Shown here piece by piece: positions 34,263-46,600 of a stretch of DNA of 64,000 nt. The notes under the pieces were generated by a model. The model saw nothing but the letters and a program-made list of their open reading frames with translations. It was not told the DNA's origin and did not search any database. How positions within the stretch are numbered: position 1 is the stretch's first letter; each line of letters starts with the position of its first letter. This DNA is from Caenorhabditis elegans (lineage: Eukaryota; Nematoda; Chromadorea; Rhabditida; Rhabditidae), in the NCBI RefSeq assembly GCF_000002985.6, contig NC_003279.8, forward strand, positions 9,796,001 to 9,860,000, read 5' to 3'. A program made the translations under genes and the position numbers.

Positions 34263-36270
34263 TTCTTTGTTTTATTTCGATGAATCGAAAGTCTGAAAAT
34301 TATCGATTAAGTTGATTTGCATACAAGAAAATATAAGATTATTTGCCAAAAATTGTGGTCCTAAGTTGTGACTCGAGCAGAGCTTTTATGCTACGAACGC
34401 AGTGAAAAACTCGCGGGGACTGTATCAGTTTCTCTCGTGCTAGAACCCAACATTGCGTTTTTGCGGAAAAAACTCAGAAAAATTGAAAACTGAGATCACG
34501 GGCAACCAAAAAGTCAAATTGTCTGAAAACGCAGTTTGAAAAAAGAAAACTCACTTTTTCAACCAGAAGAGAACTGATTCGAAATGAATGAATTTTGATG
34601 TGGCTTGAGATGAAGAAAACGTGTTTCTTTTTTTCCTGATTATCCACGTTTTCAACTATCCATATTATCCACGTAGAACGTGTTCACGTTACACTATTTT
34701 TTGAGTTAACTTTTTTTTAAAGTTTTTATTATGCCTTTTATGAAACATTCATTACAGGCTCAAAACCCAGTGTGCTACTAAATTTTCCTGCGACAATTCT
34801 TTGCTATAACATGTCTCAGAGCCAGCATTAATAGCTCCTGTTTTTTCAGATATCTACAGTAACCGCTCAATAAATTCCAACTCTTCTCAGTATTTTGCTC
34901 CTTTGCTCTAATATTTCTCATCTTTTCCAGACAGAGCATTGATGTTGTCTCTTCCTCCCTTTCTTTTTCTCTTCATTTTCCTTTTTTGTCGGACCGCTGA
35001 AAGCTCTGAAAGCGTGTCAAAAACATGCTCCGTCTTTTCCTTTTTCCCTCCTACTTGTTTTGCTCGAATCTGTGTGCGCACATGCTATTTTGAGACTGCG
35101 TCTCTTCGTCTTATACACTGTCTCGGTGCATTTATTCTGAAGAAAGGGAATGGAATAGAAGAAGAAGAAGCTGCACAGAACATAGATATTCTGGAACATT
35201 GTTTTGCTTGTTTTGGAAGGGCCATTGAACCAAGATTAGAATATCAAAGGTTCAGAAATTGGGGACTTTTCAAGGTTTTACTAGATTCCGTTCCTATAGA
35301 AAATGATTTACCAAACTTTTGAAACTGTTCCATTGCCTTATTTTTCCAACAAAAAAAAATAATTGTGCGGGTGCCCGAAAGACGCCTTCTCGCTTTTTTT
35401 TTTTATTTTGGTCAAATTTCCCGATTTTTTAATGAAAAAGTCGAGCAATCCAAGTTTTTTTTTGAAGTTATGAAAAAAATTTAAATTTTAAATCATATTC
35501 TTTTCATGTTGGCGGGAAAAATAGTTCCTTAAAAAGTTGAGATTGTTTTTCTAAAAATTGATTTTTTGGAACGAAATACCAGAACACGAAAATTATAATT
35601 TTTCAATGACGTCCGCCCGCCTCCCCGCCTCTCGAAGCCTACGCAAAAAAGTGTTGGAAGCGACCCATCTTGCCTCCACCAGCTGGAATGATTAGCTGTG
35701 AATACTAGAAGTGCATGGATTTTTGAAAAAGAAAGTAGAATAATCTAGTCCAAAACACGTTGTGTTTTTCTTCCATTTTTCCAATTTTCTCTCTTTTTCT
35801 TTTTTGTTGTTGTTGCTGTTCCATTCAATTTTGTGCGGACCTTCGACTGCCGTTCAAATGGATCGTGAGCAGAAAATGATGAGTGGAAAAACATCAACAC
35901 AAAAAATAGAGAGAGCAAAAAAAGGAAAAAGAAGGCGGGGTAGAGACAGATGGACGGGAGGGGCGGTCTTTGGTTAGTTTTTTTTTCTCTTTTTGAACAC
36001 ACAATTGACAGACAAAATGGAATCTCTTTTATTCTACTTCTTGTTATCCGATCTTTCATATTTCACTTGCTCCATTTTCTATTTAGAAGCCCTTTTTTGT
36101 AGACAACACACTTTTCCAGTCATCCTGTTAGACATCTTTTGTAGAACATTCAAATCTTTTATTTTTGCTTTGCCGAGGTGGGTGCCTCTCATCTGCATCT
36201 TTACTCGCCCACCTGGCGCCCTTTAGGTACATACCCCTATGTTCTCAACGTTATTTTTATATTTTTGATA

Positions 36271-36494
36271 TTACCTATCCAGTGGACGTTGACAGTTCAA
36301 AAATAGATCAGACGCAGAAAAAAATTGTTCCCCGCAACGAAAACACGCCGAAGCCACGTGGTAGCTCAACGTGGAACATGCTTCAATACAAATACATGAG
36401 CTACCACGTGGCTTCGGCGGGCTTTCGTTGCGGGGAACAATTTTTTTCTGCGTCTCTTTTATTTTTGAACTGTCAACGTCCACTGGATAGGTAA
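36271..36494. mobile_element. MITE-like foldback element, 224 bp, TA-flanked
   Basis: Nearly the whole element is one inverted repeat. The left arm starts TTACCTATCCAGTGGACG, the right arm ends with its complement, and a short unpaired centre lies at about 36373-36395. TA precedes (36269-36270) and follows (36495-36496), the target duplication expected of Tc1/mariner-type elements. The arms are about 100 bp each with only a few mismatches, implying a young insertion. It has no coding capacity, so it would depend on a transposase elsewhere. Confidence 0.85.
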
Positions 36495-36828
36495 TATTAT
36501 TCATCGTTTTTTTGGAGGCGTTTTCCGGGCGATTGGTGGGAGTATACCAGCTGTTATGATGAATCTCCCTGAACTTTGAACTTGGGCGGGTAAGAATTCA
36601 GGACGACTGATTTCAATTTCCGAGTCAACCAAAAAAAACAGGTTAATAAATAAAAAATAAATCTAACATTTTCTGAAGCTTTATGGAATTTTCAATACAT
36701 TCTAAAACTATCTCTCACTTTTTAAAATTTTCTATAAATTTCCATAATGATTTTGAATACTTCTAATGTTTTTTTAAGCTTTCTGGAGCTTTTTAGAATT
36801 CAGAAACTTTCTGCAAACTTTGCAAAAT

Positions 36829-36862
36829 TTCTGGAACTTTCTAGAATTTTTCCAGAACTTTC
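36829..36862. promoter_or_regulatory. Second HSE-like cluster
   Basis: TTC 36829, GAA 36834, TTC 36839 and GAA 36844 are perfectly spaced at 5 bp. After a one-base slip come TTC 36850, GAA 36855 and TTC 36860. It lies in an AT-rich stretch of degenerate TTCTGGAA/TTCTAGAA repeats (about 36760-36900), about 6.7 kb upstream of the nhr-49 start. Four contiguous units satisfy the HSF-1 rule; use in vivo is inference. Confidence 0.5.
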
Positions 36863-39800
36863 TAAAAACACTTTTTTTTAATTTTTAAAGGTTTCCATAG
36901 TTAAAAAAAATTCCCAGAACTTCCCAGGAATTTTGCAAATTTTCCTAACATTTTTTGTAGCTTGTATAATGTTTGAGTGTCAAGCTTAATGCCAGAAATA
37001 TCTTATTTTTCATTTCTTCCACTCAAAAAATGAAATTATTAAAAATAAAAGTTCAATAACTTGAAATATTCTTGATGTTCAAACGTCACAACCGGATTTT
37101 TCATTTATTTATTACGCTCTCTCGGATTAGGATTTTCTTGATTGGGGCGGAGCTGACATTTATTAAGAAGGTGGTGATAAGCGATAAAAAGTCATAGAAG
37201 TTCATAGCACCATTCGGATTAGTATTAGTGTAGTAGTTGTTGGCTTAGAATAGAAATATGATTTGACAAAAGGGGGAAATGAGGAAGTTTTTCGTTTTTT
37301 ATAAATTTCTATTATAAGTGTGCTCAGTTAAAGTTTAAAAACAGGTCAAAATTCAATTTTTGGTAGCTCGTACTTCAGTTCCTTGTAACTTCAGCTTGGC
37401 ATTTAATTACGCTCTAATATGCTTTGAAACATGTGAAAAACACTGAAATCGAAGCAATTACAAGCAAAAATGTTAACCAATTTATTGTGAATTTCCAATT
37501 TTCCTACGACGCACATAATTATTTGGGTGGGTCTCGCATCATTTTGAGCCTTTTAACAATGGCTTAAATTCCAGCTTTGAACCAGCTTCGAAAAGTTGCA
37601 ACTAATTATCTTATTATTTGTAACTTTGTCAGTTTTAATCATAATTTCTTCCGCTTTATCAATCATTTAAAATTGAAAAAAATTTTGAATGTCTTATCAG
37701 TTTTAAGTGTTTTTGCGCTAAAGAATTTTCGAAAAGGATACGGGATCGTTTAACTCTTATTTTACTGAAAACTTTGCCAGTGATCTATGAAATTTTTTGT
37801 GGAAATTTGGAATAAATCTTCATCTTTGACGCTTTTCTTAAATATACGTCGCAATTTAATCAGCTTTTCGAATAATTTTTATTCCAACACCTTCTCCTTT
37901 TTGGCTTAAAAACTTGCATGCACACGATCGTTGAACTTTGTTTTCTTTTCAATTTTATAAATCTCTCTTTCTCTCATTGATTATTTGATTATTCTTTGGA
38001 AATGTGTCTATAAAAAAGAATATATCTACGTAATCAAGAGACTTTTACGTTTAGTGTAGCTTTGTAGTATGATACTTTTTTTCATTTGAGGGAAGCAGAA
38101 ACTTGTTGAACCAAGATAAAATGTTGTCGGGAGTTTTCGAAATTAATTTGCTTTCTGAAACATCACTTGTTCTTGATTTTTTAACTATTCAATCAGAGAA
38201 TACAAAAAAATCTACTGAGTTGAACATATGGAAGGTAATTATTTTTCCGAGTAAGAATTTTATTCGAGTTACAGTCAGTGACAAGTTACAATAAACTGTT
38301 GATTTTTTTGAAATTTTTTGAGCAGTTTCTCAACGTTTTTCAGATCAAAGATGTATTTTTCTAAATTTTTACCCAAAAAGGTCATATTGCACATGCTCCG
38401 GAATTTTTTGTCGACCATTTCGCAGCGGCTCAAAAATAGTTCAATGTAACTTTTTGATAATACATGTAGCACATAAAAGTTATAAACCTTTATCATTTCA
38501 TGCTTAATATTATTTCTTGAAACCAGAATTAGATTATAAACTTAACTGGCTGTCTACGTAGCAAAATCTAGTACGTAATAATTTAAATGTATAAAGAGAC
38601 ATATAGCTTTGTAGTAAATGCCTATTTTCAATTCAATTTCGATGAAACCAAGTAGCGAAAAAATCATTGAACTATAAATAGAAAGTTTTCGATGACCAAA
38701 ACATTCGAAAAGTTTTGAAAAAAAATGTCCAGTAATCTTCAGATAATTTAAAATTTCCAGAACATTCAAAAAATTATAAACTTCTCTAAAACTGTTGAGC
38801 AATTTTCCAAAAGCTTTTTCCACCACACAATGTTAGAATGAGGATTTCTTCAGCTGGATCAAAATGTTAGTAAAATCTTGTTGAAACAGTTGTTATTATT
38901 TTTTCAATCAATGTCTCCGGAAGTTACACAATGTATCTTTTCGTGTTGACCTGATGTGATATAAAAGAATGATGTTCTTTAAACTGAAAGTGATGTGATT
39001 GTGATCTTTGCTTTTATATTTGCACTAATGATTTGTATTTCACGTTTCATTTTGTATCATATCTCCGATCGTTCTCATTCCTCAAGATATCATTTGATAT
39101 TGATTGTCTGGACCGTCTCTTCATATTTTTACAGTTCAAAAAGTCACTGAAAATTGCAAAAATTTATTTATTTGTTCTCCAAACTTCTAGCTCATTTTGC
39201 ATTTCAGACAATAGGTTTTTGAGTCAGATGTTCCATACATTCGGTGTCAAGACTACTATAGTTGATGTGTGATGCAGAACTGAGACGAATGGAGTATTAG
39301 ACTAAAGATAATGTTTAGACATGTGAGTAAAAGAATTTAACAAATTTTTAGCAGAAGCAAATACATTAACAACATGTAAATTAGCGTTTTATCTAGAACA
39401 TTTCAAGCACGGTAGTTAAGTATAGAACTTTTAATTCGATGGCTTGATACATTTTCCAACCTTCAAAAGGTGGAGTGTCGTCAGCGAGAATTTAGTCTAA
39501 ATACACTTATAACAATCTAACATGACCGAATATCATAATAAAACACATTGAAAATATTTAACTTTTTCAAAACTGTCAGTCAATGTTTCGGTAACGTGCC
39601 AACAAAATTTTAAAGTAATTTCCTCACTGACGATATTCTACCTTTCAGGTTGTTTTGCAAAATTTCAAAAATGTTCGTAAAATATTTAGCCTAAAATGAA
39701 TATTTTGACTCCTAATCCACGGTTCAAGGTCTGTCTCGTTCTCCAATATTGACGTCAGCATAAAACAATACACAAAACATCAACGTCACTATTATTCATA

Positions 39801-42800
39801 TTGTATGCAAAATCAAGTTTTCGCATTTATTTTCGAACTTTGTCTTTACCCGATTTGAGTTCTAATATTTTTTAATGAAGTTGAAAACAGACGGGGGCAC
39901 CTCTCACTCGCATCTTTGAAAATTTCTCAAACGAATTTTTAAAGTTTTATAAATTTCCAGAACCTTTATAAGTATTTTTTGAATATTTTCCCCTTTCCTC
40001 TAGGAATGTTCACAAATTTTCAAAAACTTCCTGGAGCTTTCTGTATGTTTATTTTCAGAAAGCTTAGTTAAAAAGTGTTTGTCAATGAACAATTGTCACC
40101 ATTAATCATGCCTTTAACGTTTTGTCATCATTTTCCTGGTAGCCGCAATGGAAATTTTATTAGTCAATCCCTTCAGACAATCATTTCTCAATTTTCAATT
40201 TCCCAACACAGAATACGTGACAAACGGAACATAATTTTACAGAATTTTGTAAACGGGAATATGCAAAATGAGAATTGCAGACTAAAGTTCCTGCAACTAT
40301 CACAGAACGTATTAACTCGAACTCTGAATTTTTGGTTTGTCAGGTTTTTATATTCCTTTTGATCAAAGTTGCTTACTATTAGTGACCGATCAAAAAAGTC
40401 TTTTTTAGCAATTTTCGAAAGTTTCAATCGATGCTAGGTACCCCATCCGGCTGAGACGTTATGAAGGCTTTAGCGATTTATCTTCTTTTTTTAATTGTTT
40501 GCTCTAGTTTTCAGTAATTTTCTGGTTTCAATTTTGAGCCCCACCCCGTAAACTTTTTCGTTGGAATGTTTTTCTAAAAGTTATATATTAGATTTTTAGG
40601 GGTACATACCAAATACACGTCGTGGACAAAAATAAAAAGGATATCCTAGATCGATAGCAAGCCTTACCAATTTTCAAGTGAACTTTTAGATGAGTCTGGT
40701 AGATAGATAATTGCGGTGTTTCTGGAGTGAACTTCGGTAAATTCATTTCGGATTTTGATTATTTTTACAAATGTTCAGTGTTGTTGTCAAACCCTATTAA
40801 CCATTATGGCAATGTCTTACCATCCAATGTTCTATGATGATAGTTGAAACTCCAAAAATCATTTTCAGATCAAATATAAAGATAACCTAGTAGAGTGTGA
40901 AAAGCAGGTTTTTCGTTTCATTCCGTTTAGGAAGGCTCTAGGTGGATGCATCATATTTAGTCTTCCTCACGCCTCCAAAAAATGAAGAAAGATTGACAGG
41001 AGCAATGTGTAATCACTGTGACAATAAATAGCACACAAATCTGCCGGTAGGGCAATAAGTAAGCGGCGGTCGAAAATCACCCTCTTCAGGCCTCATTGTC
41101 AGCCGCTTTTTATCTTATTCCTCATAATTTTTGTATGATTGTCCTATTCTTCATGTCTGTATTCACTGTCTATCGACTACAAAATTATCCCCCATTTAGA
41201 GGCAGACACAAACTACGAGTCTGAACCCTCTTCTTCATTCCATCTCTCTCTTTTTTCCCGCTTGTCCTTTTATTCTTTTCGTTATTCTTTCCCTGTTGAC
41301 TTTTCACGGAAATCAAGATACTGTAAAACATGTGTATTCTTAACTACAAACTACGCGTGTAGTCAGATAACAGTTCAAAATGTTTAGTCTTAATTAATGT
41401 CGAGGCGGTATTTGATTATCTGTTTTTATCAGTCTACCGTAAACTTTTCTGATTGGGAAAAATCTGAATCTTTTGTTTTCCTTGATACATTTTTGAAGCC
41501 TCAAGTTGCCAAAATTTAAAATACGAATATTTGAAATTTTTGAACTGTGTTTTGTGATTTACGTTAAAATGTGTCATTGTGCCTGTATATGTTTTGTAGT
41601 CAAAGCTTATGGCACAAGATGATTCCTGCCAAACCCCGCGCACCACTTTTTGTCATCATTTGTGTACAGGAGAATGGGGACAGTGATCGTAGTTTCAAAA
41701 TGGATCAGCACAAGATACATATTCCAATTGTTTGATTGAGGATTTACGATTGAGGATACTAATTTTTGAATAATTCCAACAAATTGTAACAACAGAGAAC
41801 CGGTTACAGCTCAGTTTAAAACCTGGATTAGTTGACCAAGCTATCGTAAAGATACAACATGGTTTGCTCACTTTTTCTAGACTTTTGTGCCTCATAATTG
41901 AGAACTCACAATCAGGGAAGCGACAAGGTGAACTATTTCAAAAGTATATCAAAAATACCAGACAACAAAGTTAACAATAAAATTGTTTTAGCCAAAGTAT
42001 TGGAGCCCTCAAACTTTGAGAACATTTTTGACTTTTTGAGAAGATGCATTACTGCATGTTTGAAGCCCTCCGTGATTTTTATTAATAAGAAATAAGACTC
42101 ATGGAAAACGTTTCTAAAAAAAATGTTTCCATTAACCTAAGTATCCAAAAAAGCTTACATTTGTATGCACTTTTGATATGAAAAATAACCGCATAATAGA
42201 AAAAACCTTCAAATAGCTAAGCAACTAGGAAGACTATACAATTATGCGATTTTAACATTTTTTAAAAAAACTTTTGAATGTTTGATTTTGCAATCTTTTT
42301 AATCCTTCACATATTCTTTTGCTAGACACACATTTGCATATATTTCAGAAAATAATAATAAAATCTCAAACTTTTGATCTTTTGGTGCAAGAGGGCATCA
42401 TCTCCAAACATTAGAACTCAAATATGAATGATACCAGGTGCATTAGTATTGCACACATATACACACACCTCTTTAACATTTTGAGCTACTGATAACACAG
42501 TTTTTGATGATTTTTGTCAAAAGACAATGATGTTTTGTTTCATTGAACTGATTCGAATTCTTGACTTTGCGTCAGAGATCTGAAAACTTTTAAATGTCAA
42601 TGCACCTTTAACCTTCTGATTTTTGTTTTAATTCGGAAAAAATTGCATTTCAGGGCTTCAATAAACAAAACCTTCAATTATTATCTCCTTTAATTAATTA
42701 CTAGTAGCTCAGAACGTACATTTGTGTGGAGAGTGCATGAGAGATCTGATAGGGGAATCTTTAACTCGCCCTCGTTTCGCCCTACCGACCCTTGCGTGCA

Positions 42801-43608
42801 ATTTTTCGGCAATTTAATTTTTCAAAGGCGTTCCCGAGCGAGAAGATCTAACTCGAACTTTAAATTGTGAGGAGATATAAACTCAACCTGAATTAAATCA
42901 AAATTTGCAAAATTTGCATAAAGTTGGAAAACAGTTTTTACCTTAGGGAAGAAGCGCCCCTGTCACGCCTCGACCTGGTAGTTAAGATTCTTCAGAGAGT
43001 GCACGCTAGAAGGATATTTGCTAAACAACACCTAAACCTGAAAACTTTTTCTGGTGATTAGTATTTGTAGTATCTGTAGTATTTGTACTCTGTAGACTAC
43101 ACACAAACTAGCTTCCTCTTCCGAAAATCATTTTTGCTTCCTTGCATTTCAAGGTATTCCTCTCTCAATTTCCACGTCATGCATTTCAACTATAGTGTCG
43201 TTTGATTAGCCGTGACCATTGAAACAATGTTGTTATGTGCTCTGGTCCATACGGAAAGACAAAACAGTCCGAAGAGAGGTCTCACCTCTCAAACATTGTA
43301 TTGTTCCTTTTATATCCTGTGTCTCTTATATATTTATTTGCATAGTTTTCAAAAAGGCTACAAAATCCTCTTGCATCTCGTTGATAGACGCAGCTTACGA
43401 AACAGAACTCTGGTCAGACGATCATGATTTTCCGTTCTCATATCACACGCCGCCCATTCATATCCGATCAAAATGTTGCTCACGTTCTTAGTTGCTTCCG
43501 ATTGCTTCCGTCTCCACCTCCTCCCACCATCTTCTCCACCTTCTCGATTACCTTTTTAAACTCCGCCTCTTCATCTTGACTACTCTAATTCTCTCAGATT
43601 CATCTACA

Positions 43609-46600
43609 ATGTTCTCAACTCTCTCACCAAGCGCCATTGACGATATTCTACGGCACGCTGTCCATTTCGGACAGGGAACCACTGCAATCGCACCAAGTCC
43701 TGTCACATTCATCAGTACCACCACACAACAATCATTAGGTGCCACTTATCCGGGTGTCTTCAATCCAACAACTCCAACATTCAATCATTACCAACATCAA
43801 GCTTTACCTGTAACAATGCACACATCAACATCATCTGCTCATCATACGACAACAGGTTAGCTGTGTGACTTGTGATTTGTGATTTTAGTTGTTTCGTTCT
43901 ATGGACTTTTTGCAGCGAATTCTTATGAATTTTTAATGCTTCTTATTAGTTTTTATTTTTCAATAATTCTTTAAAGGTTCTATTGAACAACGTTTCTGAT
44001 TTTTTGTTCTTTGGACTCAAATGTTTGCAGCAAACTTGGTGAGAAAATAACAATTTTTATCTGCAAAGTTTTTATTGGTTTTTTGTTTGAAATTTCAAAT
44101 CATGTTTTGCTTTCCTACATCAAAAAAAGATTGTGCTTTACATCATGATATCACAGAAAGATCAAGGAAACAAACCTGTGGAACTGTTCGAAAAATTGTC
44201 GATGGGGATTTTTAAATCTGAAAGCTCAAAAAATGTACCCTCTGCTTTCAGGCACAGTATAATTTTTTCTAGAAATCGACCAACTTGTGGTAATTTCAAA
44301 AAGGCAATTAGTTTATATCTCGGTTGTCTTTGATTTTTTGAAAATTTTTCAACTATATTAAAGTAGAACAATATTTTTAAAATTTTTTTTTAATTTTTCG
44401 ACAAAACGCTGATTGAGATGTCAAAAAAAAAGAGATGTTAAAATGAAAATAAATACGGTATTCTGAACATACGTTATATTTGCCGTTACTGTAACTATAT
44501 ATATATATATATGTCAATCAGATCATGTTAGAAGTCAATTAGTCGAGTCTTCAATTCCTGAAGTTCAAACTACTAAAAACTGATGTTTCACAAACAATAA
44601 CCACTTGTAGTTTTTCTGTGTAAAGACACAAATAGTTCAAACCACATAGTTTTGTTTTTGTAAGATTGTTTTCTTGAACGGATTTTTTTGCAAAACCTAC
44701 AAGAAAACATAAAATAGTCCTTATCCTTCTGGATTTAAGATAAATTCGTTCAAAAATCAGAAAGAAGAATTCTGCAAAAATTTTAATCTTACACGTTCTA
44801 CCTCCTTTGCAAGCAGAAACATGCTTGTTATTATCATGTCCAAATCATCTAGTCAAACAAAAAATTTGCCTTCCCGATGGAGTTTGTAGTTACTGTCATG
44901 ACGTATTGCCATTTGGGCATCGTGTCCTTTATAGGCCAACAAGACTCTAGTACCCCACCTTTCATAGTCAAAAGCTCAATAGATCAATTGTTTCAGGACA
45001 TGGAAGAGGTCGACGTAAGAACTCGACGATAAACCTGGTATGCGTAGTCTGCGGGGATCAAGCGTTTGGAAAACACTATGGCGTAAATGCATGTAATGGA
45101 TGCAAAGGATTCTTTCGTAGAAGGTAAACCATGATCTCTTGATCCTTTGATTTTTGCACTTCTTTTCCCTTATTCTCCTTCTCACGCATGGTGCGGGAAA
45201 GACTTTTAAAGAGAGTATAGAGAAGAAACAATGGACAGTAGAGGATAGAAGGGGGGTCTCTCTGTATATACAAATATTCATGAGGTGGCGGAAAAGGTTA
45301 AACGATCAAATGATGGGTTGATGAGGAGATCATTGATTCAAAACAATTGGCCAAATTGAACACTGAATAGGATAATTGTGACAGGGAACGGAACAGAAAG
45401 TTTTTTAAATTTATTTCCCGAGTTTTTGGATATGTGCGGATTATGAAAGTGTTAGAAAAGGATAAGACACTCTTCTGAGCACAGAAAGATAATCTTCGTG
45501 TAGGTTCTAAACTGATTGCAAGGTTTGGAAATAGATGTGACAAAGACCACAGCCTTTTGAAATAGAACTGAGCTTAAGTCTAAGCCGAAGTCTAAGCCTA
45601 AGCCTACTTCTAAGCCTAACTTTCCACTGAAACTGTTAAATTTTGTTGTTTGCTATCACTAAAGTGTTTTGTGCCTGCAGTATGGATACAGATATGGTAA
45701 TGCTATATCCCATCACAAAACAAACTACAAACCACAGTTTACAAGTGTGTTCGTGTGCCATTTTGTACAAGATCAAAAATTCATTTTATAGGTCGTTAAC
45801 GCTAGAATTTACAAAATTCAATAGAACTGGCTCAATTCCTACACACATTGTCATGGAAAAGTGCGCTAAACTCTAGTTTAAGACTATATTTGATATGAGA
45901 TAAAATATGGTTCTTTGAAATATAATGTCACATTGAGAGAGTCTGTAATTTTTGTGAGTTTCCAATTATTGTTGTTCCATGAAAAAAATCACTGACGTCA
46001 ATTGTATGTGACTTTTTGCAAAAACTGGAACTCAGCTACCTGCTTCCGGGCTCCGGATGTACAAGGTATAGAACATCAGAAGATCAGTCATTTACTAGTA
46101 CTTTGTACTTTTCTTTTCTAAATTGTTGAATTAATTCAAAGATAACTTTGGCCATTTTCAACATTTTCGAACTTTTCGGGAATTAGTTGTGAGTGAAACT
46201 TTCAATAAGTTCAAATAGTTTATTTTGAAGTTTGGGATACAACGTAGCTTTCCTTTTGCAATAGATTTTGAATGTTTACACTAACAATTCTTCAAAATTG
46301 AACAATGGAACATCATAGTTCATAGAATGTTTTCCTAATTTTTGTAGTTTTCAAGTAGTACTGTAGTTCATTGAATACAGTTCATACTCCTGCAGACTTT
46401 ATATTTGATTTCTTAATTGTTCGAAATTGGAAAGTTCAATTTGATCACTCATATCAAATCATCGTGTGTATTGATATCTAGCCAGGTTTTGTACAAGATC
46501 CTTATCTGTCCATTCCCCCTCTCTCTCTTTTGCGCCGCTACGTGAGTTTCCTCAAGACCGAAATGTGTATTCCTTTTCTATTTTCATATGATCATATGAT

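Larger units (their letters stand above)
34263..43608. other. 9.3-kb region upstream of nhr-49 without a supported gene
   Basis: No convincing coding chain. CT-rich and GA-rich segments near 34930-35050 and 35760-35990 look like promoter-type sequence and could belong to alternative nhr-49 first exons. It contains the foldback element at 36271-36494, an HSE-like cluster at 36829-36862, related TTCC/GAA-rich fragments at about 38700-38820 and 39940-40060, and dispersed-repeat pieces at 41040-41110 and 42755-42990. Confidence 0.5.

Noticed and set aside
34942..35322. 127-codon plus-strand frame with a signal-peptide-like start after TTTTCCAG
   Set aside because: The hydrophobic start is CT-rich promoter-like DNA, the rest has no family resemblance, and no splice chain joins it. 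A real single-exon gene cannot be fully excluded.
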